DNA of 64,000 nt, taken from positions 1,116,001 to 1,180,000 of the forward strand of contig NZ_JAFBCY010000001.1 in the NCBI RefSeq assembly GCF_016907975.1, read 5' to 3'. Both the position numbers and the translations under genes were made by a program. Source of the stretch: Methylopila capsulata. Lineage in GTDB: Bacteria > Pseudomonadota > Alphaproteobacteria > Rhizobiales > Methylopilaceae. This document shows, piece after piece, positions 53,248 to 61,387 of this stretch (positions are counted from its first letter, which is position 1; each line of letters starts with the position of its first letter). A model generated the notes under the pieces. That model was not told where the DNA came from. It saw nothing but the letters and a program-made list of their open reading frames with translations, and made no database searches.

Positions 53248-54723
53248 ATGACGGTCAGCATCGACATCGGCGCGAAGTCGAACGGACAGCGCGCGACGGT
53301 CGACCTCGAGGAGCTGCTCGCGACCCGTCTTCTCGTCCAGGGCAATTCCGGTTCGGGCAAGTCGCACCTGCTCCGCCGGCTGCTGGAGCAGAGCGCGACC
53401 TGGGTGCAGCAGTGCGTGATCGACCCCGAGGGCGATTTCGTCACGCTCGCCGACGCCCACGGCCATGTGGTGGTGGAAGCCGCCGGCGTGGAGCGCGACC
53501 TCGCGATGATCGCGGAGCGGGTGCGGCGGCACCGGGTCTCGGTGATCCTCAACCTCGAGAGCCTCGACGTCGACCGCCAGATGCGGGCGGCGGCCGTGTT
53601 CCTCAACGCGCTGTTCGAGGTCGAGCGCGACTGCTGGTATCCGATGCTGGTGGTGGTGGACGAGGCGCAGCTGTTCGCCCCCGCCGCGGCGAGCGAAGCG
53701 GACGAGGAGTCCCGCCGGCAGGCGCTCGCCGCGATGACAAATCTCATGTGCCGCGGGCGGAAGCGGGGGTTGGCCGGCGTCATCGCGACCCAGCGGCTGG
53801 CGAAGCTCGCGAAGAACGTCGCGGCCGAGGCCTCGAACTTCCTGATGGGCCGCACCTTCCTCGACATCGACATGGCGCGCGCCGCCGACCTGCTCGGGAT
53901 GGAGCGGCGGCAGGCGGAAGCGTTCCGCAATCTCGACCGCGGCCAGTTCGTGGGGCTCGGCCCCGCGATCGGGCGCCGCCCCGAGACCGTGAAGATCGCG
54001 CCCGTGGAGACGCAGGGGCGCGGCGGCAGCCCCAAGCTGATGCCGATGCCGGAGACGCTCGCCGAGGACGCCGCGGGGCTCATCTTCCGCCGCGGCGCCG
54101 ACGAGGCCCGCCCGCGTGCCGCGGCGGCGACGGCGAACACGGCGGAGGTGCTGGCCCAGCTCGCGCAGTCGCGCAGCGACGCGACCGCCGCCCAGCCGTT
54201 GCCCGCCGACCTGTTCGCCGACGCCGAGCGTGAGGGCAAGATCGCCGAAATCATGACCGCGATGATGGCCGAACCCGACGCCAGCTTTCAGCCGGTGTCG
54301 CTGCTCTACCAGGACTTCCTCGTCCGCTGCCGCATCGCGCGCCTGCCGGGCGACGCGCCGGACCTGCCGCGGTTCCGCCGCGAACTCGCGATCGCGAAGG
54401 CCGGCGTCGACAACGGCGAGGTCGCGAGCGCCGATTGGGATCAAGCGACGTTGATCGCGGCGTCGCTGCCCGAGGATGTGCGCGGGGTGTTCCTGCTGGT
54501 CGCGAAGGCCGCGCTGATGAAGGGCCCCTGCCCCACCGACGCCGAGATCGCCAAGGCCTACGGCACGCGCTCGACAGGGCGGGCGCGGCGGCTTCTCACC
54601 TACATGGAGGAGCGCGGCTTCATCGCCTGCGCTTCGGACCTGCGCGGCAACCGCATCGTGATGCTGCCCGACCTCGGCTGGCAGACCGCGCCCGGCGCCC
54701 TCGAAACCGTGTCGGGGCACTGA
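53248..54723 (+). CDS. HerA/FtsK-like ATP-binding protein
   Basis: The frame opens at 53122; the start MTVSIDIGAKSNGQ at 53248 has AAGG just before it and matches the family. The 491-residue protein has Walker A in LLVQGNSGSGKSHLLRRLLEQ, VIDPEGDFVTLADAHGHVVVE, Walker B in MLVVVDEAQLFAP, and CRGRKRGLAGVIATQRLAKLAKNVAAEASNFLMGRTF, the DUF87 pattern. The C-terminal part adds a winged-helix-like region (TGRARRLLTYMEERGFIACASDLRGNRI). HerA-type motors move along DNA; a partner nuclease (NurA) is not seen here. The role is unknown. Confidence 0.85.
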   Translation: MTVSIDIGAKSNGQRATVDLEELLATRLLVQGNSGSGKSHLLRRLLEQSATWVQQCVIDPEGDFVTLADAHGHVVVEAAGVERDLAMIAERVRRHRVSVILNLESLDVDRQMRAAAVFLNALFEVERDCWYPMLVVVDEAQLFAPAAASEADEESRRQALAAMTNLMCRGRKRGLAGVIATQRLAKLAKNVAAEASNFLMGRTFLDIDMARAADLLGMERRQAEAFRNLDRGQFVGLGPAIGRRPETVKIAPVETQGRGGSPKLMPMPETLAEDAAGLIFRRGADEARPRAAAATANTAEVLAQLAQSRSDATAAQPLPADLFADAEREGKIAEIMTAMMAEPDASFQPVSLLYQDFLVRCRIARLPGDAPDLPRFRRELAIAKAGVDNGEVASADWDQATLIAASLPEDVRGVFLLVAKAALMKGPCPTDAEIAKAYGTRSTGRARRLLTYMEERGFIACASDLRGNRIVMLPDLGWQTAPGALETVSGH

Positions 54724-54764
54724 GCGGCGGCTGGCCCGGCGAACTAAGCGCGAGAACCGCTCCT

Positions 54765-54884
54765 TCTTGTCCCGGCCTCGACCCGGGACCCAGAGCCGCT
54801 GCGCCCGGACGAAAGAACGCGCGCTCGTCGAGCTTTCTCCCAGATCGCCGGGCGTCTGGGTTCCGACTCAAGGCTGGGACAAGA
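54765..54884. repeat. REP-like imperfect inverted repeat
   Basis: TCTTGTCCCGGCCTCGACCC starting at 54765 is mirrored imperfectly by the stretch ending at 54884 (GGCTGGGACAAGA). It resembles the repeat at 35030-35145 and is read as a member of the same family. It lies between the HerA-like gene and a short convergent peptide gene and could end both transcripts. Confidence 0.65.
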
Positions 54885-54909
54885 AGACGGCGCGCCCGTA
54901 ACGCGTCGC

Positions 54910-54987
54910 TTATTTGTTCAGAGCCGCCATCCAGAAGGACATTGCGGTCATCCAGAACGCGATCGGGGTTCCAGCGAGAGGATGCAT
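54910..54987 (-). CDS. 25-residue hydrophobic peptide
   Basis: An ATG at 54987 with AGGAG eight bases before it opens a 25-codon frame ending in TAA at 54910-54912. The peptide is mostly hydrophobic, with FWMTAMSFWMAAL and a short Met/Trp repeat (FWMTAM, FWMAAL), long enough for one membrane helix, and ends in Asn-Lys. Small gene finders would miss it. It may be a regulatory or stress membrane peptide. Coding status rests on the ribosome site and the composition. Confidence 0.5.
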   Translation of the reverse strand: MHPLAGTPIAFWMTAMSFWMAALNK

Positions 54988-55136
54988 GGGACGCACTCCT
55001 GTTGCCGCCGACGGCCTCGGCCTCGCCTGACGCGAGATCCATACCGCCGGCCTTCGCTGGGAAAACGTCCTTTGCGCGGATCACGTTCCGTTTAGCCGAC
55101 GAAAGCATGAGGGGACGGCTCGGGCCGCCCAGACCC

Positions 55137-55370
55137 TCAGGCGATCTTCCTGACCGCTCCGGCGTCGACGCCGAAGCCCGCGAGCTCGTCGGCGGAGAGC
55201 GGCAGCAGGGGCGCGCTGGGCACGGCGCGGCCGTAGGGAATCGCTTTCCGGGCGGCCTCGCGGTCGGCGATCGCCGCCACGTAGGAGCCCGCGACGCGCT
55301 GGTCGCCCTTCAGGTTGACGACGGGGATCGTCAGTTTCCAGCCGGCGGCGGGCTGGGGCGATTGGGTCAT
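55137..55370 (-). CDS. Small conserved hypothetical protein
   Basis: The 77-residue protein starts MTQSPQPAAGWKLTIPVVNLKGDQRVAGSYVAAI after a GAGGAG site. It has DREAARKAIPYG and a C-terminal LPLSADELAGFGVDAGAVRKIA, a helix pair typical of small DUF1127-like or regulator proteins in this order, but not that family. No signal peptide. The function is unknown. It lies divergent from the two-component genes at 55526. Confidence 0.65.
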   Translation of the reverse strand: MTQSPQPAAGWKLTIPVVNLKGDQRVAGSYVAAIADREAARKAIPYGRAVPSAPLLPLSADELAGFGVDAGAVRKIA

Positions 55371-55525
55371 GGCGGCGCTCCTCGTCTTGTGATCTTGGCG
55401 CGATGCAAGCGGAGCGGGACGCTGGCGTCAATCGCGGTTCGCCCGGTCGACGCGCTCCCGGCCGCCCGTCATGATGCGCGCGCGGTCCGCCGCCCGACTC
55501 CCCTTACCTGGAGCCTGACCGGCCG

Positions 55526-57112
55526 ATGACCGTGCGTTGGCGTATCTTCGTGTTCGAGATCGTGACCCTCGCCTTCGTGGCGCTGATGGTCGGGGTGACC
55601 GCGCTGTCGCTCAGGGTGGCGGACGATTTCGTGCGCCGCATCGACGGCGTCCACCACCGCTTCGAGGTGATCGCCGAGCTCGACGGCCACGCCAACAACT
55701 ACGCCGAGCAGATCGCCGAGGTGCTGCTGCTCGGGCCGGAGCAGATGCCGGACTTCGAGGCCGCGCGCCGCAAGATGGAGGAGGCGTTCGAGCGCCTCGC
55801 CCGCGTCACGCGGGCCGAGGTGCTGACGCTCGACGGGGTCGAGGAGGTGCGGCGCGAGATCTCGGACGTCGAGATGACGAGCCGCATGAACGAGCTCTAC
55901 CGCGCGATCGACCGCGCGGCCGAGCATGTCTTCGCCCTTCAGCGCGACGGCAAGCAGGCCGAGGCGGTCGGGCATTTCCGACGCGAGGTCGAGTACCGGC
56001 TGTCGAACGACTTCGAGACGCTGCTCGAGAACGCGCTGAAGGACGAGCGCGGCGAGGTCGCGAGCGAGCTCGCCGAGGTGCGCCGGCGCCAGCAGTGGCT
56101 GCTCTTCGGCGCGATCGCGCTGACGCTGCTCGCCGTCCTGTTCAGCGCCGGCTTCGGACTGATGCTGAAGCGCTCGATCGTGCGCCCGGTGCAGGATCTC
56201 GCCGAAGGCGCCAGGGCGATCGCGGACGGCGCGCTCGACGCCCGCATCCCCGTGCGCGGCCGCGACGAGTTCGCGGCGCTCGCCCGCACCTTCAACGACA
56301 TGGCGCATGCGATCGAGGGCCAACGGGCGGAGCTCGTCACCGCGCAGCAGCGGCTGCACTCCGAGGTCGAGGCCCGCACCGCCGAACTGCGCCACGCCAA
56401 CGACCGCCTGAGGGACGTGGACGCGCGGCGGGCGCAGTTCCTGGCGGACGTCAGCCACGAACTTCGGACGCCGCTGACGATCCTGCGCGGCGAGGCGGAC
56501 GTCGCGCTGCGCGGGCGCGGCGACCCGGGCGACCAGGCGGAGGCGCTGTCCCGCATCCAGGAGCAGGCCGAAAGCCTCGGCTCACTGCTCGACGACCTGC
56601 TGGCCTTCGCCCGGTCCGACGCGGAAGACCAGAGCTTCGAGATCACTGTCACGCGCGGCCGCGACGTCGCAGCCGCCGCGGCCGCCGAGGGCGAAGCGCT
56701 CGCCGCCCCGCGCGACGTCCTGATCGAGACCGCCTGGAACGACGGCGGCGCGCTGATCGCGGCCGACGCGCGACGGCTGAAGCAGGTCTTCCTGATCGGC
56801 CTCGACAACGCGATAAAGCACTCGCCGGCCGGCGGACGAGTCCGCGTCGCGACGCTCGTCGCCGACGGACGGTTCGTGGTCGAGGTCTCGGACGAGGGGC
56901 CGGGCCTGTCGGAAGAGGATCGCGCGCACGTGTTCAGCCGTTTCTATCGGGGCCGCGCGGCCGACAGCGGCTCGACCGGCGGCCTCGGCATCGGTCTCGC
57001 GATCGCAAAGCTCATCGTCGAGCGGCACGACGGCGCGATCACGCTCGACAACAGGCCTTCGGGCGGCGCGGCGCTGACCGTGTCGCTGCCGCCGGCGGAG
57101 GCGGGATCGTGA
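55526..57112 (+). CDS. Sensor histidine kinase
   Basis: The 528-residue protein has membrane segments at about 8-28 and 191-213, an extracytoplasmic helical sensor between them (RFEVIAELDGHANNYAEQIAEVLLLG), a HAMP linker (RSIVRPVQDLAEGARAIADGALDARIPVRGRDEFAALARTFN), and the kinase core with H311 in DVSHELRTPLTIL, then LDNAIKHSP, DEGPGLSEED and GGLGIGLAIAKLI. The stimulus is unknown. Its stop overlaps the regulator's GTG by four bases, so the pair is co-translated. Confidence 0.94.
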   Translation: MTVRWRIFVFEIVTLAFVALMVGVTALSLRVADDFVRRIDGVHHRFEVIAELDGHANNYAEQIAEVLLLGPEQMPDFEAARRKMEEAFERLARVTRAEVLTLDGVEEVRREISDVEMTSRMNELYRAIDRAAEHVFALQRDGKQAEAVGHFRREVEYRLSNDFETLLENALKDERGEVASELAEVRRRQQWLLFGAIALTLLAVLFSAGFGLMLKRSIVRPVQDLAEGARAIADGALDARIPVRGRDEFAALARTFNDMAHAIEGQRAELVTAQQRLHSEVEARTAELRHANDRLRDVDARRAQFLADVSHELRTPLTILRGEADVALRGRGDPGDQAEALSRIQEQAESLGSLLDDLLAFARSDAEDQSFEITVTRGRDVAAAAAAEGEALAAPRDVLIETAWNDGGALIAADARRLKQVFLIGLDNAIKHSPAGGRVRVATLVADGRFVVEVSDEGPGLSEEDRAHVFSRFYRGRAADSGSTGGLGIGLAIAKLIVERHDGAITLDNRPSGGAALTVSLPPAEAGS

Positions 57113-57795
57113 AGATCCTGGTGGTGGAGGACGACCGCCGGATCGCCGATTTTCTGAGCCGCGGCCTGACCTCGGAGGGCTATCAGGTGACCGTCGCCCC
57201 GGACGGCCGCGACGGGCTGGAGCGCATCCGCTCGGGCGAGTTCGAACTGGTGATCCTCGACCGCATGCTGCCCTACGTCGACGGGCTCGAGGTCTGCCGG
57301 CTGGTGCGGCAGGAGCGGCTGACGGCGCTGATCCTGATGCTCACCGCCAAGGACGGGCTGCAGGACAAGATCGAGGGCCTCAAGGGCGGGGCGGACGACT
57401 ACCTCACCAAGCCGTTCTCGTTCGACGAGCTGCTGGCGCGGCTCGAGGCGCTGAAACGCCGCCGGCCGGCGGAGGACACCCAGGCGACGCTCGCGGTCGG
57501 GCCGCTCACCCTCGACCCCGAGTCCCGTCGCGTGACCTGCCGCGGCCGGGAGATCTCGCTGACCGTGCGCGAGTTCGAGCTGCTGCGGTTCCTGATGGCG
57601 AACGCCGAGCGCGTCGTCAGCCGGCAGAGGCTGCTGAACAACGTCTGGGACTACACCTTCGACCCCGGCACCAAGGTGGTCGACGTCTACATCCGCTATC
57701 TCAGGAAAAAACTCGAGGACGACGGCCCTCCGTTCATCATCCAGACGGTTCGCGGCGTCGGTTACAAGATCTCGGGCCGAGACGTCGTGTCGTGA
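57109..57795 (+). CDS. OmpR/PhoB-family response regulator
   Basis: The GTG at 57109 gives 228 residues. The receiver has D8/D9, D51 (phosphorylation site, ILDRMLP) and K101 in LTKPF. The winged-helix output domain (about 127-222) ends RRVTCRGREISLTVREFELLRFLMANAERVVSRQRLLNNVW and YIRYLRKKLEDDG. It is the partner of the kinase just upstream. Targets are not evident; the RTX gene 135 bases downstream is one candidate. Confidence 0.95.
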   Translation: MKILVVEDDRRIADFLSRGLTSEGYQVTVAPDGRDGLERIRSGEFELVILDRMLPYVDGLEVCRLVRQERLTALILMLTAKDGLQDKIEGLKGGADDYLTKPFSFDELLARLEALKRRRPAEDTQATLAVGPLTLDPESRRVTCRGREISLTVREFELLRFLMANAERVVSRQRLLNNVWDYTFDPGTKVVDVYIRYLRKKLEDDGPPFIIQTVRGVGYKISGRDVVS

Positions 57796-57930
57796 TGCTT
57801 CGCCTCGTTTTCGCCGTCGCTCTCTCTCCAAATTCTAACCGACCGCTCAACGTGGTCTAACTGAGCCCGCTTAAGTTCAGCTCCAGAAGGCCGGGCGGCG
57901 CGCCCGCCCGCATCATGTGGAGCTGATGAG

Positions 57931-58623
57931 ATGGCGACGATCAACGGAACGGCCGGCGCGGACCGCCTCGTGGGAACCGGCGCGGCCGACGTGCTGCGCG
58001 GCTACGCCGGCCAGGACAAGCTATTCGGCCAGGCGGGCGCGGACACGCTGTTCGGCGGCGACCAGAACGACGACCTCTTCGGCGGCGACGGCGACGATCG
58101 GCTCTACGGCGAGAACGGCGACGACGACCTTGAGGGCGGCGCGGGCGACGACCGGCTCGTGGGCGGCGCCGGCAATGACGATCTCGAAGGCGGGCTGGGG
58201 AACGACACGCTCTACGGCGGCGCCGGCAACGACGAGATCGACGGCGGCGACGGCGACGACCGGCTGATCGGAGACGCGGGCAACGATGAGCTCGACGGCG
58301 GAAACGGCCGCGACGTGCTGTTCGGCGGCGTCGGCAACGACGAACTCGACGGCGGCAAGGGCGTGGACGTGCTGAGCGGCGGCGCGGGCGCCGACATCTT
58401 CGTGTTCGAGACCGGCGACGGCAAGGACCGCATCACCGACTTCCAGGACGGGACCGACAAGATCGAGCTCGACGTCGACGGCCTCGGGTTCAACGACCTG
58501 ATCATCCGCTCGAACGCGGCGGGCGACGCCGTGATCACCTGGGCCGGCAACACCGGCTCCTCGATCACGCTCGACGACGTGTCGGTGGCGAACCTCGGCG
58601 CGAACGACTTCATCTTCGACTGA
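57931..58623 (+). CDS. RTX (calcium-binding) protein
   Basis: The 230-residue protein consists mostly of about a dozen GGxGxDxUx nonapeptide repeats (for example GGDGDDRLYGENGDDDLEGG) that fold into a calcium-filled beta-roll. The last 75 residues (ADIFVFETGDGKDRITDFQDGTDKIELDV, ending NDFIFD) are the usual C-terminal module and type I secretion signal. It has no N-terminal signal. No catalytic domain is present, so it may be a surface or matrix protein. No type I export genes are near. Confidence 0.9.
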   Translation: MATINGTAGADRLVGTGAADVLRGYAGQDKLFGQAGADTLFGGDQNDDLFGGDGDDRLYGENGDDDLEGGAGDDRLVGGAGNDDLEGGLGNDTLYGGAGNDEIDGGDGDDRLIGDAGNDELDGGNGRDVLFGGVGNDELDGGKGVDVLSGGAGADIFVFETGDGKDRITDFQDGTDKIELDVDGLGFNDLIIRSNAAGDAVITWAGNTGSSITLDDVSVANLGANDFIFD

Positions 58624-58630
58624 GGCCGCC

Positions 58631-59596
58631 TCAGGCGATCTGAACGAACCGCGCCATCTCGGGCGCGACCTCGGCGAGCCGCGCGCGCAGACCTGCGCGG
58701 CTCGCCTCCGCGAGCTCCGCCGGCAGCCGGCCGAGTTCGTGCGCATAGGCGACGAGCGTAAGGCTGCGGGCGAACTCGGGACCGGGCAGCGCGGCGCAGA
58801 CCACCGCCCCCGGCGGCGGAGCGGCCTCGACCACGCAGAGCGGCGTGACGACGGCGAAGCGGCCGCCCTCCGCCACCATCGCCGCCACCCCCTGAGGCGT
58901 GTCGAACGACAGCCGCCGCGGCGGCTCCAGGCCGATCCGGCGCAGGTGACGCTCGATCTCGACGCCGGTGCTCGAGCGCGCGCTGAACCGCACCAGCTCG
59001 AAGCGCTCGGCCAGGCCCCTCAGGTCCTCCATGGTCTCGACGGCGGGACCGCCCGGCGGCAGCATCAGCACGTAGGACTCGGTCAGGATCGGCCGGCGCT
59101 CGAGCCCGGCGACCTGCGCGAGATCGTCGACGCCGATCATCACGTCGAGGTTGCGCGACAGCAGGGCGCTGGCATGCGACGCCGTGAGCCCCGACAGGAT
59201 CGCCACCTCGTCCGCCCGCTGGGCGATCGCGTCCGCGAGCGTCGGCCCGAGCGTGCGCGACAGCGAGTCGACGAGGCCGAGCCGCACCAGCGGAAACCGC
59301 GCCCTCCCCGCCTCCCGCAGCATCGGCGCGATCTGGCGCGCTTCGGAGACCAGCGCCGAGGCGCGCTGGCGCAGCAGGACGCCTGCGGGCGTCAGCGCGA
59401 TCGGACGGATCGCCCGGTCGAACAAGCCGGCCCCGATCCGCGTCTCGAGCTCCGCCACCGCGAGCGACACCGCCGGCTGCGTGAGGCCCAGACGCCGCGC
59501 CGCCGCCGCCATCGAGCCGGCGTCGCAGACGGCGAGGAAGATCGTGAGCTGCCGGAGATCGAAGGGAAGGTCGTCGGGACGGGGCTGCATGGCCAA
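58631..59596 (-). CDS. LysR-family regulator
   Basis: The 321-residue protein has a LysR head (LPFDLRQLTIFLAVCDAGSMAAAARRLGLTQPAVSLAVAELETRIGAGLFDR). The effector domain runs from about 100 to 300. It is divergent from soxB, with 91 bases between starts, and probably controls the sarcosine oxidase genes. The inducer would be sarcosine or an upstream compound. Confidence 0.92.
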   Translation of the reverse strand: MAMQPRPDDLPFDLRQLTIFLAVCDAGSMAAAARRLGLTQPAVSLAVAELETRIGAGLFDRAIRPIALTPAGVLLRQRASALVSEARQIAPMLREAGRARFPLVRLGLVDSLSRTLGPTLADAIAQRADEVAILSGLTASHASALLSRNLDVMIGVDDLAQVAGLERRPILTESYVLMLPPGGPAVETMEDLRGLAERFELVRFSARSSTGVEIERHLRRIGLEPPRRLSFDTPQGVAAMVAEGGRFAVVTPLCVVEAAPPPGAVVCAALPGPEFARSLTLVAYAHELGRLPAELAEASRAGLRARLAEVAPEMARFVQIA

Positions 59597-59687
59597 GCTC
59601 GCACTATAAGTCCGATTTATATCTCATAGCGCGCGGCCGTCGGCCATAGTGCGGCTCGTCCTGCTTCGCCATCACCCAGGCGCGCTC

Positions 59688-60947
59688 ATGTCGACCGACC
59701 GGTACTCGATCTTTTCCGTGCTTCGCGAGGCGCTTCGCGGCCACACCGGCTGGAAGCCGGCTTGGCGCGAGCCCGAGCCGAAGGCGGCCTACGACATCGT
59801 CATCGTCGGCGGCGGCGGCCACGGGCTCGCGACCGCTCACTACCTCGCCAAGGTCCACGGCCTCACCAACATCGCGGTGGTCGAGAAGGGCTGGATCGGC
59901 GGCGGCAATGTCGGCCGCAACACCACGATCGTCCGCTCGAACTACCTGCTGCCGGGCAACGCGCCGTTCTACGAACACTCGATGAAGCTCTGGGAGGAGC
60001 TTGAGCAGGACCTGAACTACAACGCGATGGTGAGCCAGCGCGGCGTGGTGAACCTGTTCCACTCCGACGGCCAGCGCGACGCCTACGCCCGCCGCGGCAA
60101 CGCCATGCGGCTGCACGGGATCGACTCCGAGCTGCTCGACGTGCCCGAGCTCAAGCGCATCCTGCCGATGCTCGACTACGACAACGCGCGCTTTCCCGTG
60201 AAAGGCGCGCTTCGCCAGAAGCGCGGCGGCACGGTGCGCCACGACGCGGTGGCCTGGGGCTACGCCCGGGCCGCGGACGGACGCGGCGTCGACATCATCC
60301 AGAACTGCGAGGTCACCGGCTTCCGCATCGAGGCCGGCCGCGTGGTCGGGCTCGAGACCTCGCGTGGCTTCATCGGCGCGAAGAAGGTCGGGCTCGCCTG
60401 CGCCGGCAACTCCTCGCGCGTGGCCGGGATGGCGGGCCTGCGCCTGCCGATCGAGAGCCACGTGCTGCAGGCCTTCGTGTCGGAAGGGATCAAACCTTTC
60501 ATCGACACGGTCTGCACCTTCGGCGCCGGGCACTTCTACATCTCGCAGTCCGACAAGGGCGGCCTGGTCTTCGGCGGCGACATCGACGGCTACAACTCCT
60601 ACGCCAGCCGCGGAAACCTGCCGACCATCGAGGACGTGGCCGAGGGCGGCATGGCGCTGATGCCCGCGATCGGCCGCGTGAAGCTTCTCCGGCACTGGGG
60701 CGGCATCATGGACATGTCGATGGACGGTTCGCCGATCATCGACCGCACGCCGATCGAGGGCCTCTACCTCAACGCCGGCTGGTGCTACGGCGGCTTCAAG
60801 GCGACGCCCGCCTCCGGCTGGAGCTTCGCGCACCTGATCGCGACCGACACGCCGCACGAGACCGCGACCGCCTACCGGCTCGACCGCTTCGCGACCGGCC
60901 GCGTTATCGACGAAAAGGGCGTCGGCGCCCAGCCGAACCTGCACTGA
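59688..60947 (+). CDS. soxB: Sarcosine oxidase subunit beta
   Basis: The frame opens at 59649, but MSTDRYSIFSVLREALRGHTGWKP at 59688 is the known family start and gives 419 residues. The FAD motif is DIVIVGGGGHGLATAHYLAKVHG near 37; VEKGWIGGGNVGRNTTIVRSNYL and the GWCYGGFKATPASGW end are diagnostic of heterotetrameric sarcosine oxidase. The beta subunit oxidises sarcosine, passing electrons to FMN and then oxygen. A repeat of 150 bases separates it from soxD. Confidence 0.96.
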   Translation: MSTDRYSIFSVLREALRGHTGWKPAWREPEPKAAYDIVIVGGGGHGLATAHYLAKVHGLTNIAVVEKGWIGGGNVGRNTTIVRSNYLLPGNAPFYEHSMKLWEELEQDLNYNAMVSQRGVVNLFHSDGQRDAYARRGNAMRLHGIDSELLDVPELKRILPMLDYDNARFPVKGALRQKRGGTVRHDAVAWGYARAADGRGVDIIQNCEVTGFRIEAGRVVGLETSRGFIGAKKVGLACAGNSSRVAGMAGLRLPIESHVLQAFVSEGIKPFIDTVCTFGAGHFYISQSDKGGLVFGGDIDGYNSYASRGNLPTIEDVAEGGMALMPAIGRVKLLRHWGGIMDMSMDGSPIIDRTPIEGLYLNAGWCYGGFKATPASGWSFAHLIATDTPHETATAYRLDRFATGRVIDEKGVGAQPNLH

Positions 60948-60972
60948 GGCCGAAGCGATGAAGACGATCACC

Positions 60973-61083
60973 CGTCATCCCGGCCGGAGCGGCGCAGCCG
61001 CGCAGAGCCGGGATCGTCAGGCGCGCAAGACGCCCCTCCTGAAAACGATCCCGGCTCTCCGCTTCGCTGCGGCCGGGATGACG
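60973..61083. repeat. Nested inverted repeat between soxB and soxD
   Basis: CGTCATCCCGGCCG (60973-60986) pairs with 61070-61083, and inside it AGAGCCGGGATCGT (61004-61017) pairs with 61045-61058. Both arms match perfectly. It shares the CATCCCGG/TCCCGG type with other repeats here and splits an otherwise compact operon, so it may modulate expression of soxD and soxA. Confidence 0.8.
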
Positions 61084-61099
61084 CTGGAGCCCTGATCCC

Positions 61100-61387
61100 A
61101 TGCGCATCCCCTGCCCCTATTGCGGCGTCCGCGGCGTGGACGAGTTCTCCTACCTCGGCGACGCCACGCTGGTCCGGCCCGACGCCTCCGTGCCGAACGC
61201 CGAGGCCGCCTTCGCCGACTACGTCTATCTGCGCGACAACCCCGCCGGCCGGCACCGCGAGCTGTGGCAGCACGCGGTCGGGTGCCAGTCCTGGCTTGTG
61301 GTGACCCGCGACACCCGCACCCATGCGATCGAGCAGGTCGAAGCCGCCCGCGACATCGCGGCGGCGCGCGCTTCGGGAGCCGAATGA
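61100..61387 (+). CDS. soxD: Sarcosine oxidase subunit delta
   Basis: The 95-residue protein has the zinc-binding residues of SoxD: the CPYCG pair at the N-terminus (IPCPYCGVRGVDEFSYLGDA) and the later His and Cys in WQHAVGCQSWLVVTRDTRTH. Normal family length. The delta subunit is needed to assemble the tetramer. Its stop overlaps the soxA start by four bases (ATGA). Confidence 0.95.
   Translation: MRIPCPYCGVRGVDEFSYLGDATLVRPDASVPNAEAAFADYVYLRDNPAGRHRELWQHAVGCQSWLVVTRDTRTHAIEQVEAARDIAAARASGAE

Noticed and set aside
57931-58623. Minus-strand frame opposite the RTX gene
   Set aside because: It merely mirrors the nonapeptide repeats of the RTX protein.
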